Below, piece by piece: positions 13,201 to 25,300 of a DNA stretch of 64,000 nucleotides; position 1 is the stretch's first letter, and every line of letters begins with the position of its first letter. The DNA is taken from NCBI GenBank assembly GCA_009741485.1, contig CM019214.1, positions 22,776,267 to 22,840,266 on the forward strand. The letters run 5' to 3'. The notes below the pieces were generated by a model, which searched no databases, was not told the origin of the DNA, and saw only the letters and a list, made by a program, of their open reading frames with translations. Position numbers and translations under genes: made by a program. The DNA is from Malurus cyaneus samueli (Eukaryota > Chordata > Aves > Passeriformes > Maluridae).

Positions 13201-16200
13201 CAGTAATTACAGCAGAATGGCTACCTTACAACATTCATCACTAACATGAGCAGAAAAAAAGGAGTAACAGAAAACTGGACAATCATTATTGCTGGCATTT
13301 ATGTTAAATTCAAATGAGAAGCCTTTCAATATGTAATACTACAGCAATTTATATTATTACGTGATCTCTATTATGTATTGATTTCCAGAACAACTGGCAG
13401 GACTCAGTACAAAGGAATCTGGCCTTTAGGGTCAGAGAATAAGAGATAGGGTCAGCAGATTCTATCTTCTCTTCTCTCTAATGCTCTCAAATTGGATAAA
13501 ACTATCTAAAATCATTGTTGGTTCCAATTTTATCCTGCCATGGGCCAAATAGTCTTGTGAAAATCATCCATTCTGCTCTCAATCCATTTTTACAGGAGAC
13601 ACTCAGGTGACTTTACATATATTTTCCAAATGTATGTCTTCATAAAGGACAGCAAAGTTTCATCCACTGTATAGAAATTCCAATTAACAGCAGATAGAAA
13701 CTAGCTGCCCTCTTTTACGAAAATATCTGTCAAACATCAAGTTTAGCAGTTCAGCATGGATGGAAAAGATCTGACAAGGCAATTCATGAGTTCTTTTTTG
13801 TCTTTGGAAAAAAAACTTTAAGGGATTTTAACCACCTCTTATTTCTCAGAGAGTCAGTTTAGATAAATACAACCATGAGCAGTATTTGCAAGTCAGACAA
13901 GTAACCAGTGATAAAACAGTCAATGCCTTCAAATTGAAGGAATTTCCTTCAAGCGGAGAGAACATTCACCTCTTTGGAGGAATTGGCTTAAACAGAAAGC
14001 TCAGCTTTATCAATATTCTCTGTCTGCAAGGTAACTAGAATTAGTGGAGCTCATAGTCTAATTTCATTGGGTGCATGTTACCTAAATTTTCAAGGACAGG
14101 AATATAAAACTTGATCCTTTTTTTTGCATTTCCCAGCAGACTGAAAATCCCAGAAATATTATCTCTACTATCCACTACATTCCTGGCTGGTTGAAGGCTT
14201 ATGGCTCTTCTGCCTCTTACTCTCACATCCTGCTTTAAACCAAACATTATCCAACAAAATACAACTCTTCTGTACATAAAAAAATAGGAAAAAAATTAGT
14301 TGAAGTAGAGTGAATGACAAATATTGGAACTGAATAAAATCAAAGCCTAACACACAATCTATATAGCTGCAGGTTGATCTGCTCCTGGGGTGGACTTGGA
14401 AGAACAAACACCCTTTGAAAAAGACTCCTGTGGAGATTCAAGGACACTTGAGGAATATACAAGTACTGGAGGAAGGAGCTGTGCAGAAAGCCCTCTTAGT
14501 AACCACACATTTAGCTCTTCAGATATACAAATGAGAACAAAATATTCTAGGCTGGGCTCCTGCCTGCTAGAAGAGATATTTTTCTATCAGGCTTTGCACA
14601 GAGCTGGACTTTTATGTCAGCAGTCATGTATAATGCACATCCTCTATAGATACTAGGAAATGTCTGTCTTTTTGACAGTCATTATGGACACTGACTTTTT
14701 GCTTCTGGTTTAGAAAAATGCTAAGCACATATTGCAAAAGATAATTTGGGGAACAATATAATTTTTCAGTCATACAACCACAAACATAGCATGATTGCAG
14801 ATCCAAACACATTTACACTAGTTATTATATAGATATGGACAGTGATTCTTAAATTCTTATTCCCTAGACCAGACTGTTGAGGCTAAAGAGACTACATAGG
14901 GAAAGTTTAACCCAAATCCTTCAAAGGACCCGCTCAGGCTGTGGCAGCACCTAAACAAAATTTAATCAGGACCATGCTGTTACTCATGGAAAAAAAGACA
15001 GCCCTTTCCTGCCATTAAACATGGAAAACCACTGTAGATCCAGAATAAGCAATTCTCTCCCCTCGTGCAAAAGTGCCATTTGTCAGCCAGATCCAGGAGC
15101 AGCTGAATATTGTGATCCAGTATTACTTTCACAGCTAAAACAGAGCAAGAATTGACAAAGACCCCAAACAAATAGAAAAGGTACTTATAGTGTTGGACAA
15201 CAATTCATGTCTAGCCATGGGAATTTCCCTGCTGACCCCCTCAGACCGACCTAAATAATTTATTTCCACAAGTATAATGTCACTGCACATCAAACACTCG
15301 CTATGGCTGCAGAAGCCAGGCCAATTCTCTCCACATTGCCCTTTTGCATCAATTCCATTAGCTTCCCAGCACATCAGGTCTCTAGTGCAGGAGATGAGCA
15401 TTTGTGCATTTCCATGAGCCTTTGTCCACCCGCCCCAACAGACTGGGATTTCATGGTCTCTGGGAATATTTATGTCTGCTAATCCTTTTTGGATTGCCTC
15501 TCTTTTGTTTTACATCAAAATATGATACTCCCGTGGAAACTGGATTAGTAGGAAAATACCTTTTATAAAGGAATTAAATAATTCCAGTCTTTATTCATTA
15601 GAAAAGGAGAAAGCCACAGAAACAAAGACATTGGTTATCTTCTAGCAAGGGTTTCATAGTGCAATAATCATCTATAAATGGATGCTTTCTTATGTCAAAT
15701 TTATAAAAGATAGCAATTAAAATTTTGACAGGTACTGCATTATAGATTGTTGAACAGAAATAGCACAAAATTGTGCTCTGTCCCCACATGAAATTGTGAC
15801 AGCTCATGTGACACACTAGGAATATATTTCAATATCAACAACATAAGCTATAGTACCTGATCCAGAATCCAAGTGGAATGACTCCTTATGATTTATTTGG
15901 CTATTAGGTTAGAATTCAAGCCAAATGATTAGCTGTCAAATAACCGCACTATTATTTTTGATGACTCTACTATCTTAAATTGATATTGAAAAAAATCGCA
16001 AATAAAACAAATCAAAATCCAGAAAGAGCTAGCAGTCAATACGTATGTTAATCCCATAACGGCAAAATAAATCAGCTCCAGTATAAGCAAGAGAGTTTTG
16101 AACATCTTCATATGGGAGAGTAGTAACACTTTATCCATTAAGTATAAACATAAATATAAAATAAAACACATCTGGTCACAGTATTTTATGCAGTGTTTGC

Positions 16201-16761
16201 AGTAACACTAGAATTGATTACTGGACATTCTGCTATTCTTCCAAATAAAATTATTTTCTTTCTATTTTTGTTTTCCTTCTTCAGGCAAGCATAGGCTTCC
16301 TCTGGTCTGAAGAGCTATGCTGGCAAACTCCATGCTTTTCCCAGCTTCACTTGTAAATACCTGCAATTCAAGTTATGACAAACTGTACCTACAAATTCTC
16401 CACAATCTCCACAGTTCCAAGAATCTCATCAGTAAGAAGACAGAGAAAATATTTTTGGAAACTGGAGGGAAAAAAAAAAAGCAAAATGTTCTGCGGAGAA
16501 ATTGAGGTTCAGCCTGACATGAAAAGTGTCTCAGCGACTGTGATAATGAATAGCACAATGCCCAGCACTCAGGCGTCTGGCCCCGTGAGCAGCAGCCTCT
16601 GTCTTGAGTCAGATGTTTATTGTTTGACACAACAGGACAAATATGAGGAACCTGGGAATGTGACTCAGCTGTGAATATTGTGTTAACAGTTTTTAATTAG
16701 ATTTACTTTTTCAAAACAATTGCTTTCCACTCTGGTACAAGGAAAAGATAAAGTTGTCCTC

Positions 16762-16779
16762 TTTTTTTTTTTTTTTTTT
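16762..16779. repeat. Poly(T) homopolymer
   Basis: Uninterrupted T run of about 18 bases, with no transposon text recognisable next to it. Confidence 0.9.
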
Positions 16780-19476
16780 CCTATCAGATTGAAAGCATCT
16801 CTCTTGAAAAGGCATGGAATTCAGTATTTCTGGGCACCATAGATGAGCTGTACTTTTTACACTAATTAAATGCAAGACGTAGCACCAGTCTTGTTCTTTT
16901 TCTCCGGTATCACCCACTCAGTTGCAGGGTTAGAAGAGGAACTCACAAACCCAGGTCACTCATGATGTGGATGCTGGCACCAGACCCGCCGCCCCTCCCT
17001 GCTCAAGGTGTGAGCCATCACTCTGCTTGCGGCCACTTACTGTGTGTCAGGTGTGGAAGCCAGTAACCAACACCTGAAATCCAGTGAATAAAGCTTTGCA
17101 GGGCTCTTTATGGCTATGCTCAATGAGATGGCTGGCAGTCTCTCCATCACGTGACAAAATGATAGAAAATATTCCTGGAGGTGAGATATCACTGTGGAGA
17201 TTTGAAGATCAAACAAGCTCAAGAAGTTATGAAAGTTGTGTAAGTCGTCTCAAAATCTGATGCATTCTGAATTGCTTTAAGAGCTACTTAAATAAATACT
17301 GCTATCAGGATATTATTTTTAATTGATTTTAAGTTCCTTTGAGAGAAAAAAAAAATGTATCTGCAAACAGATGGTAATTAATTTCATTTTTAGCAACAGC
17401 TTAGTCCATTGCTTCAGATTTTGACCTCCTAACTCACATGGGTTACTCACTCCACAACACAAGGGCTGTGCCCTCAAGGGTCCTGTGGTGCAGAGCAGTG
17501 ATTGGAAGCAAATACCCTCCCAGCTTACCATGCATCAGTCCAGCCTGCAGAACATCCCTGTTACATGTAAAGCTTCCCTCCTTTTAGAGGAAGTGGAACC
17601 TGAACTTCCACTCCAGATACCTATTTCTGTGTAGGTTACTGCAACCCCTGATGGGGTCACTGAGGTCTGCACAAAGTAAGGCACTTCACCGCTTGGTCTT
17701 GTAGCATTTATCCAACGTGCACAGACCTAAGAAAGGTCTCAAACCATGAGAACCCTCCTGCAATGGCTCCTATGCTGCATAAAATACTAAGTACTGCATG
17801 TGTTTCCCATTTGCTGATGACTGACAGTCCTCAAATCACCTCTGCTGCCTCTTCCCTCCCCAAGAGTTAAAGTGGCTGGCAGTCTTTATTTAACACAGTG
17901 CACTCACCCCTTTTCTGAACCTCATTGTTTCTCCTAATGCTTTTTATTTTTTCCCCTTACTATTGCTTCCTTCTATAATAATGGCAAGTTTCAGCATTCC
18001 CAAAAATGCAAGCATGGCCCAACTCTGAGCTCCACTGTAAATCTGCAAAGTGCACTGAAAGTTTCTTGAGCAGCTGCACAAGCCCATGCCAGTCCCAGAA
18101 GGCTGTTAAGCAGTAAGAGGGGATTTGTCAATCCATGGCACAATAAATTAGGAAATAAAGCAGTTCCCCTAAACCTCTGTTACGCCACCTCCACCCACAA
18201 CAGCAGGCAGGGCCATTCCATTCCATTCCTGGTTTTGGCGCAGAGATTCATGCACCCCATACCCTGACTCCCTCCTATGGCACTACAGCCCTTATCAGCA
18301 CAGAATTTGCTGCTCCTTGGCAGCAGACTGCTCTTAAATGTGAGACCTACTCAGAAAGTTGGAAATAAGGGGTTCTGAGCTGTTGCTTCTTCAAATGTCT
18401 CTTAGACAGGCAGCAGATTATTGAGGAAGAAGTACAGATTCTGAAATAATTTGGTTCGACATCAGATTAGGAGTATGTCAGCAGCACAGATAAAAAGATA
18501 ATTAGGTCTCCCAGAGAGCAGCTTTTAAAAAGTAATTAATTTCATTCAGGTAGGCAAGAAAATTCATGAGAATTTCTCCGTATGGCACAGGAGGTAAAAG
18601 GAGAAAAGACATCTGCCTCATGAAATTTTAATCTCCAGCACAGTTTTCAAAATTATATATTGTACAAATACATTAATCAGGAGAGTTTTGTGTCTTTTTT
18701 GACTTCTTGACCATTCTTATGTGCTAAAAATGTAGGTTTTCTCAAAAATATTGAAGTGTCAGCAGTATGCATATGGTGCTTCTAATGGAGATAATAAGAG
18801 CTCAAAAGGGGGGGAAAGATAGAGAATTGAAATGAAATAGCCAAGAGTGTTCACATCAGTCATGCTGGTTCTCATATACATCTCCCCACCCCTTTGGCAA
18901 CAGATTTAAAAACTGAAACTTGAAGGCCTCTAGCAACTCACCTAAACTAAACAAACAATAGCAGAGAGCATGAACTCTCCTTTTTCCCCAGAAAAATCTG
19001 ATTTACTGCATCCTGTCACAGATAAGCAACAGCTAAGGTGCACATAATTGTTCCTAATTAACCTGGCTTTTTTTTCTTATGGTTTTGGCTATGAAAATAC
19101 ATCAAGCCAGACTTGAGAACTTGTTTTATTTCCTATGAAAGTGAGTGAGGACAAGGAGCTGCTCTCAGGATTTGTGGGAATGGCTAGGTTGGGATTGGCA
19201 GAGGGTGCCAGGTTCCCTCTTCAATGCCCCAGCTGTAACCACCCTTGGCTGTGCCCTGTCCCCTCCTGCAGGCCTGGCTGGGTGTTGTGAGGCTGCTGCC
19301 ATCCCATGCCCTCCTGGGCTGGGCACGGGCGTTTCCTAATTAGCCATCACACCCTAATGGGGAGGCAATGAAAGCCTTCGTTGGCTGTAATGGTGAGAGG
19401 AGGGAGGTTCAGGGCCTGCCCTGGGCCTGCACAGAGTGCCCAGGCCTTGAAGGTGTCCTTTTAGGTTACTGTTTGG

Positions 19477-19601
19477 TTACTATCAAACTAAAGGGAATAA
19501 TAAAACAAATGCTAGCAATAACAACGGAGTGAGAATAACTTACTATCAAACTAAAGGGAATAATAAGACAATACTAACAATAACATTGGAGTAAGAATAA
19601 C
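19477..19601. repeat. 63-bp tandem duplication
   Basis: Two adjacent copies start at 19477 and 19540. Both begin TTACTATCAAACTAAAGGG and both end in a GAATAAC word. They differ by a few substitutions and a 1-bp length change, so the duplication is fairly recent but not brand new. It lies 75 bp before the GGATCC minisatellite, in a segment prone to tandem growth. Confidence 0.95.
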
Positions 19602-19676
19602 AAGCCAGTACATGCAGTGTACTTCACAGTGCCGGTAATGTGAAGAATGGCTCTTGCAAATGCTGCTGGTCTCACA

Positions 19677-20521
19677 GGATCCCTGTAGCTGCTCCTTTCC
19701 TCCAGGATCCCTGTAGCTGCTGCTTTCACAGGATCCCTGTACTTTGCTGCTTTCACAGGATCCCTGTACTCTGCTGCTTTCCCAGGATCCCTGTAGCTGC
19801 TCCTTTCCCCGTGGATCCCTGTAGCTGCTGCTTTCCCAGGATCCCTGTAGCTGCTCCTTTCACAGGATCCCTGTAGCTGCTGCTTTCACAGGATCCCCGT
19901 AGCTGCTCCTTTCCCAGGATCCCTGTACTCTGCTGCTTTCCCAGGATCCCCGTAGCTGCTCCTTTCCCCCTGGATCCCTGTAGCTGCTGCTTTCCAGGAT
20001 CCCCGTAGCTGCTCCTTTCCAGGATCCCTGTACTCTGCTGCTTTCACAGGATCCCTGTAGCTGCTCCTTTCCCAGGATCCCTGTACTCTGCTGCTTTCAC
20101 AGGATCCCTGTAGCTGCTGCTTTCCCAGGATCCCTGTACTCTGCTGCTTTCACAGGATCCCTGTAGCTGCTCCTTTCACAGGATCCCTGTACTCTGCGCT
20201 TTCACAGGATCCCTGTACTGCTCTTTCCTCCAGGATCCCTGTAGCTGCTCTTTCCCAGGATCCCTGTACTCTGCTCTTTCCAGGATCCCTGTAGCTGCTG
20301 CTTTCACAGGATCCCTGTACTTTGCTGCTTTCACAGGATCCCTGTAGCTGCTGCTTTCACAGGGTCCCTGTACTCTGCTGCTTTCCCAGGATCCCTGTAG
20401 CTGCTGCTGTCACAGTATCCCTGTAGCTGCTCCTTTCCCCATGGATCCCTGTAGCTGCCTCTTTCCCAGGATCCCTGTAGCTGCTGCTTTCCAGGATCCC
20501 TGTAGCTGCTCCTTTCCCCCT
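19677..20521. repeat. GGATCC-core minisatellite, 32 units of ~26 bp
   Basis: Thirty-two head-to-tail units can be counted, most of them starting GGATCCCTGTA. Lengths are 24-28 bp. Three main unit types differ in the middle: TAGCTGCTG, TAGCTGCTC and TACTCTGCTG/TACTTTGCTG. Unit ends alternate among TTCACA, TTCCCA and TTCCCCNT. Units 27 and 29 have lost the GGATCC core (GGGTCC, GTATCC). The array ends where GGATCTCCCCACAG diverges. Mixed unit lengths that are not multiples of three break every frame, so the repetitive peptides predicted on either strand (SYRDPGK-like, DPCSCCF-like) are not a real gene. Most units carry a BamHI recognition sequence. Confidence 0.97.
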
Positions 20522-21709
20522 GGATCTCCCCACAGTGCCCTGTGCCATGGTACCTGGTGTCCTGGCAGTGGATTTGTGCCCAGGCTGCAGCCACTGCCCT
20601 CCCCTGGCCTCGGCCCCTCAGTGGGCACAGGGCTCCTCTCAGCTCACCTGCGCCTTCCCCGTGTGATGCTCTGCTTTCCCCCAGCAGGCGATTTAATCGT
20701 TTCCACAAGAACTTCTTGTTTCATTTCCATGACTTCCTCCACTTGATGGAAGACAGGGATGATTGCTGCTAATGTTAACATGTCACCGGGGCCTGATGTT
20801 ACAAATCTTCCCTTACACATAATGTTACGCTTCGACAGCAGTCCTTAGATGAATAATGAAAATTTAACCAAGTAAAGGAATTACAACATCAGGCCTGTGG
20901 TGAGATTTATAAACACAGTAAATGCCTCAGATTTTCTACGTCGAGTCTTCTGTTATTTTTTTTTTTGCCATGGAAATACTGCGATCGCATGAACCAGGGC
21001 AAACACAGGTCACAAAGATTAATATACAGATTTATCATGACTACAGTATACAACAGTACATGCTGGATGACCCAAAAAAATAGTGAAACCTAAGACAAAA
21101 GTACACACAATAAGGGAATTTTGATAGTTTAAACAGCTCTGCTTCATTTTATAACGTTTTGTTACCCCACAAATAACTTAGCTGTCATAACAAATAGTAA
21201 CAGCGATAGATACTAAGGAAAGCTGGCTGGTGTGCAAGACTGTGGATACAGCTCCAGTGGTCAGATCTAAATCGACTTTAAACTTAATATTTCTTGGATT
21301 GCTCAGCCCTGGCAAAGGCTGCTGCAGTATTTCTCAATTTACAGATCTAATGTGTATCAAATAGCATATTGTAAAATGTAGCATTGCCTTGACCTGAGCA
21401 CAGTGGCTTGAGGCCATATACGGTTTTTACATATAGTAAAATGTATATGGGTGTTTCAGTCTCCATCTGGAAGGCTCACACAGACCTCAAGAGCTTCTCA
21501 AATACCTTTAAAAAGCACAAAGGGAAGGCTAACGTGGCCTGCCATTTGCTGGTTGGATGCTGTCCATCACATCTGCAATGAGTGATCTCAGGCTCAGCAC
21601 AGCTGCTGGCAGCTTGGCAACACTGCCCCTTGTTCAGTGTGCTCAGAGCTGTGCCCTGTTCACAGATGACTCAGAGCAGAAGATGATGGGTTAAACGAGG
21701 CTGGGAGAG
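20522..21709. other. Unique non-coding DNA between minisatellite and CR1
   Basis: The first 150 bp are GC-moderate. From about 20690 to 20995 the sequence is complex and repeat-free, with CpGs retained inside AT-rich context (for example TTCTACGTCGAGTC and ACTGCGATCGCATG), a pattern sometimes seen in constrained non-coding elements. No exon with splice signals and a convincing frame was found. Confidence 0.4.
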
Positions 21710-22300
21710 ACCCATTCTGCCCTCCTGCCCAAAGGGCCAGTGCTGTGGTCAGACCAGGCTGCTCAGGGCTTGGACCAGTAAGGCCTTGAAACCTTCTAGG
21801 GGTGGAGGCAGCACAGCCATGCTGGGTGACCTGAGTGGTCTCCTCATGGGGAAAGTTTCTCCCTGTACTCTGCCTGAACCTCTCTCTTTCCAGGTTGGGG
21901 CAATTGTTTCTTGCCTTCCCATCCTGTACCATTGTGAGGGGTCCCACTCCATCTCTTCCATGATCTTTTGTTGGTGCTGGGGACTGTCAGGTGCCCCAAA
22001 GCCACCCCTTTTCACAGGTGACCCAGACCAGCTTCCGCAGCCTCTCTTCATGGGCCAAGAGCTCCAGCCCTACCATCCTGGGGGCCCTCCCTTGAGCTCC
22101 CTCCAGTTTGTCCACATCTTTCCTGTGCTGGGCCCCAAAACTGAAATCAGTATTTGGATGTGGTTGGACAAGTGCCACCCAGAGGGGGACTCTTTTTCTT
22201 GACCTTTAAGCCATACCCCCTGTCACACAGTTCAGGAGCTGCTGGCTGCCTTTGCTGTGGTGTTCAGCTGATTGCCCCTCCTCTGACAGTGTCATTGCAG
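21710..22300 (-). mobile_element. CR1 LINE fragment, antisense
   Basis: On the plus strand this reads as the reverse complement of an avian CR1 3' region. Recognisable words, in order, are CCTCCTGCCCAAAGGGCCAG, GACCAGGCTGCTCAGGGCTT, AAGGCCTTGAAACCTTCTAG, CTCATGGGGAAAGTTTCTCC, CAGCCTCTCTTCATGGGCCA, CTCCAGTTTGTCCACATCTT, GGGCCCCAAAACTGAAATCAG and 'GTGGTTGGACAAGTGCC'. Beyond about 22210 the match fades ('CTGCCTTTGCTGTGGTGTTCAGCTG' still fits). Both ends are truncated and the text is interrupted, so no functional frame remains. The four open frames overlapping it on both strands are by-products. Confidence 0.88.
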
Positions 22301-25300
22301 GGGGGAATCATTTTCAAGCGCCAAGCAAATATCTGCGTCAAAGAAAATTGCTTCAGAACATTTTGGGTATATATTTTGGGTATTTCTGTGGACAAAGAAT
22401 GAAGGTGTTTTTGTCCAATTTTTTTAAAAAATCCAGTGACATTTTCTTCAAGCAGCAGTCATTCCCCAGTCTCTGGGATTCAAGGAATGCGTTTTGCCAT
22501 CTTCTGAAAAAAAAGCCTCAATTGTAGCAGAGCTGTCTGTGAAGAATTGCAGGTTGCAGAAGATTGAAAGGGCAGCACGATTGAAATGCCAGAATGTTTT
22601 TTGGCAGAACAAGCTGTATCATGGAACCAAAACATATTATCGGAACTTAAGTTCCCGCACAGCTCTGCAGAAATGCCTCACTGGTCTGTAGCACTGTAGC
22701 AGGGCAATCCCTCCTCATCATTCCCACCACAGAGCTGCAAAGTGCTGGGCAAAACCTAATCCAAGCCATCCCTCTTAGGGATATTCATCTGACACGTGGG
22801 TTTGGAACAGTACAGTTCAGATTTCCTCATTTTCACACAAACTAGATTTGTCTTGAGTAGAAATTATCTGTTCCTTCTGGTTTCTATCATTTCATAAGAC
22901 TGAGGGCTTCTGATTCCCTGCAACACCCACTTCAATGGTAATTCAGCCATAAGACACCACATTTTATTTATTCTTGAGCATAACCACAGGGTTGTGTGCA
23001 GAGATTTGAGTGTGACTGGAGAGAGGAAAACATCACTTCAAAACCTGAGAGGAAATTGGCTGAGCATTGGCCAAAGCTGGTCCAGCGAGCTGAAACTGAG
23101 GGACATCAGCCCAAAATCAGCAGAAATAGTACAGATCACAGAAATTAGACCTCTTGTGTCAGGAGCTCACACGTGCTTCAGGGGTTGCAGCGAACAACTC
23201 AACTCAAGAGGGACAGATGCATCTGGCTGAGGCCATTGGCTTTGCTCAGGGTAGCAGAACATTAGGCTGTGTATTTAGGCTCTGTGAACATTTATTTACG
23301 ATGCTGGGAAACATGCATAGCTTATCCAAGGGGTCCCCTTCTAGTATTACTTCATGACTTCCGCTGCGAGTATACCCTGCTTACACTGAAATGTTTGAGT
23401 AGCAAGTTCAAGCTCTCAAAAGTTAGGAAATGCCAAAATTCATGCAGCTCTCCTTCACCTCTCTCATGCTTGGGGTCATGTTGTTTTACTGCCTACACAT
23501 CAACCAAAGCGCTAATTAGTTCAAGCTATGCAAATTGTTTTAAAAAGCTAAAAAGCCTAGTTTGCAATTTAAAATGGGATCCAGATGCCCTCATCACTTC
23601 AAGGGAGAGAAAAAAGGCATTAAGTGGTAACTGGATTTTTTTGTTACATGGCACGCATCCAGGCTGAACTTGCATATAAAAATAAACCTCATGAGTTCAT
23701 TGTTCTGAACTTACAGCCAAACGTCCTGTTTGTCTTCTGTTGATTTTAAATGTTTTGTGACTAAGTTGTATGAAACATACTTTTCAAAAAAAACCCAGTA
23801 ACAGTAACTAGCAAAATCTAAATAATACAATTATTTATTTCTTTGCACTCTTCGAGACATTGCACAACCTCTGGATGATCTGATAGAATTAAAGTGAAAA
23901 TAGCCTAAATATTCACTTATTTCTCTGTTCCCATAGAAACTCTGACAGCAATGATTCATACCTAAGAACTATTAAGTCCCTGACCATGCAATTTGTACTG
24001 TTCTTCTCCACAAGGCTCCAATAGCTCACGCATTGTACTGCAGAGAAAGCTCCCCTGAAGGACAGATTATCTATTTTTGTTTGTCAGCTTCACTTTCTTG
24101 GAAATGCACTGCCTTGTTTTTTCACTGTGGGTGATTTGCAAAAAAAACCAACCATACCCTAGGCAAAAAAAAAAAAAACCTCTAAGGAGAAAAAGGCCCT
24201 AATCACAGTTAGTGTGTTCTGCCATGGTGAGGAGAGGAAAGAAATGGATTTGCACTGCCAAACTGAAGCATATGGGATGAGTGTAACGCTGCTGTAAATT
24301 GAGAGGGCCCCTGCAGCCTAGCACAGCAGCTGTCCCATATGCCACAAGAAGGGGCAACTGGGATGGAGTGAGGAGGCCTCTCTCCGCACTCAGGCTGGTC
24401 CTTGCCTGGCTTTTCATACTCTGCACAGCAAGAGTGTCTTCCCCAGAACAGCTGGAAGAATGGAAACAGCAACTGACAGAAAAGTGTCAAGCAAAAAATG
24501 GACCCCTCAGCTCCAATCTGGACACATGCCCTGTATATGTAATTAACACTTCAGACTCAATATTTCCCTGGAATTTGGACTTTCAGAGCTTTTCAGTCTT
24601 TAGTCCTTGTGCCAAGACCATCAACTGGAGTGACAGAGACACTGATTTTGATAGCAGCTTGGTGGTAAAGTGCTTGCTTGGTGAAATTACCTAAGTAAAT
24701 CATCTGTGTCACATGGCTCAATGGCTGAGGGATGTCACTTACCTCCTCAGCAACACAGCACTTGCTGAAAGAAACACAATGAATGACTTCTCTGGCAGGA
24801 AGAGGTGAGGTAGGTGCAGCTCATGAGGGTTTTGAACCCTCAGAATTACAATACAAGAGCAGGAAAAGCTACACCATCTCCACTATTGCAGAGTAGTTTT
24901 CCACCCCAAGGATGTGGTAGCATGGTTGGCTCTGTGGTGCAAAACGCACAGTTGAATTGAACAATTATTTTTGCTCCCAAGGTTTATCAAGTAGATGTCA
25001 GAGAAACAGATGCAGAAACCTCTCCACAATTGCTACCTGCCAAGTGACTATTAAGTCGTGCTGTGCTGAAGACCAGCTCTGCCACTGATATTCATAAAGA
25101 AATACCTACCCAGAAGGTTGCAATGATTCCTAGGCTGCATAGACAAGTCAAGGATCATAAAAACACTTACACCAGAGAGAGGTCTGGAAGCTGGGTGATG
25201 GAAAGAAAAGTCACATGAGGTCATGTAATTCTTTTCCAAGGTAGAAAATAGACACTGGTCTTCCTCATAGAGCAATGGAGAAATCCTGCTGCAAGCCCAT

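Larger units (their letters stand above)
6770..19476. other. Long unique AT-rich non-coding stretch
   Basis: About 12.7 kb without a recognisable exon, RNA gene or transposon. Open frames are all short (at most 115 codons, 11723-12070 minus) and show no domain. The frame pair at 16317-16674 is compositionally ordinary. The part 19140-19470 is more GC-rich but has no gene signal I can defend. A T run lies at 16762-16779. Confidence 0.55.

Noticed and set aside
20331..20708. 125-codon frame with repeated SYRDPGK/LQGSW-like peptide
   Set aside because: Translation of the GGATCC minisatellite. Unit lengths vary and are not multiples of three, so no frame is kept.
24299..24694. 131-codon frame with a hydrophobic stretch near residue 35 resembling a secretory signal
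   Set aside because: The hydrophobic segment is internal rather than N-terminal. No family is recognisable, and the opposite strand is open over the same interval.
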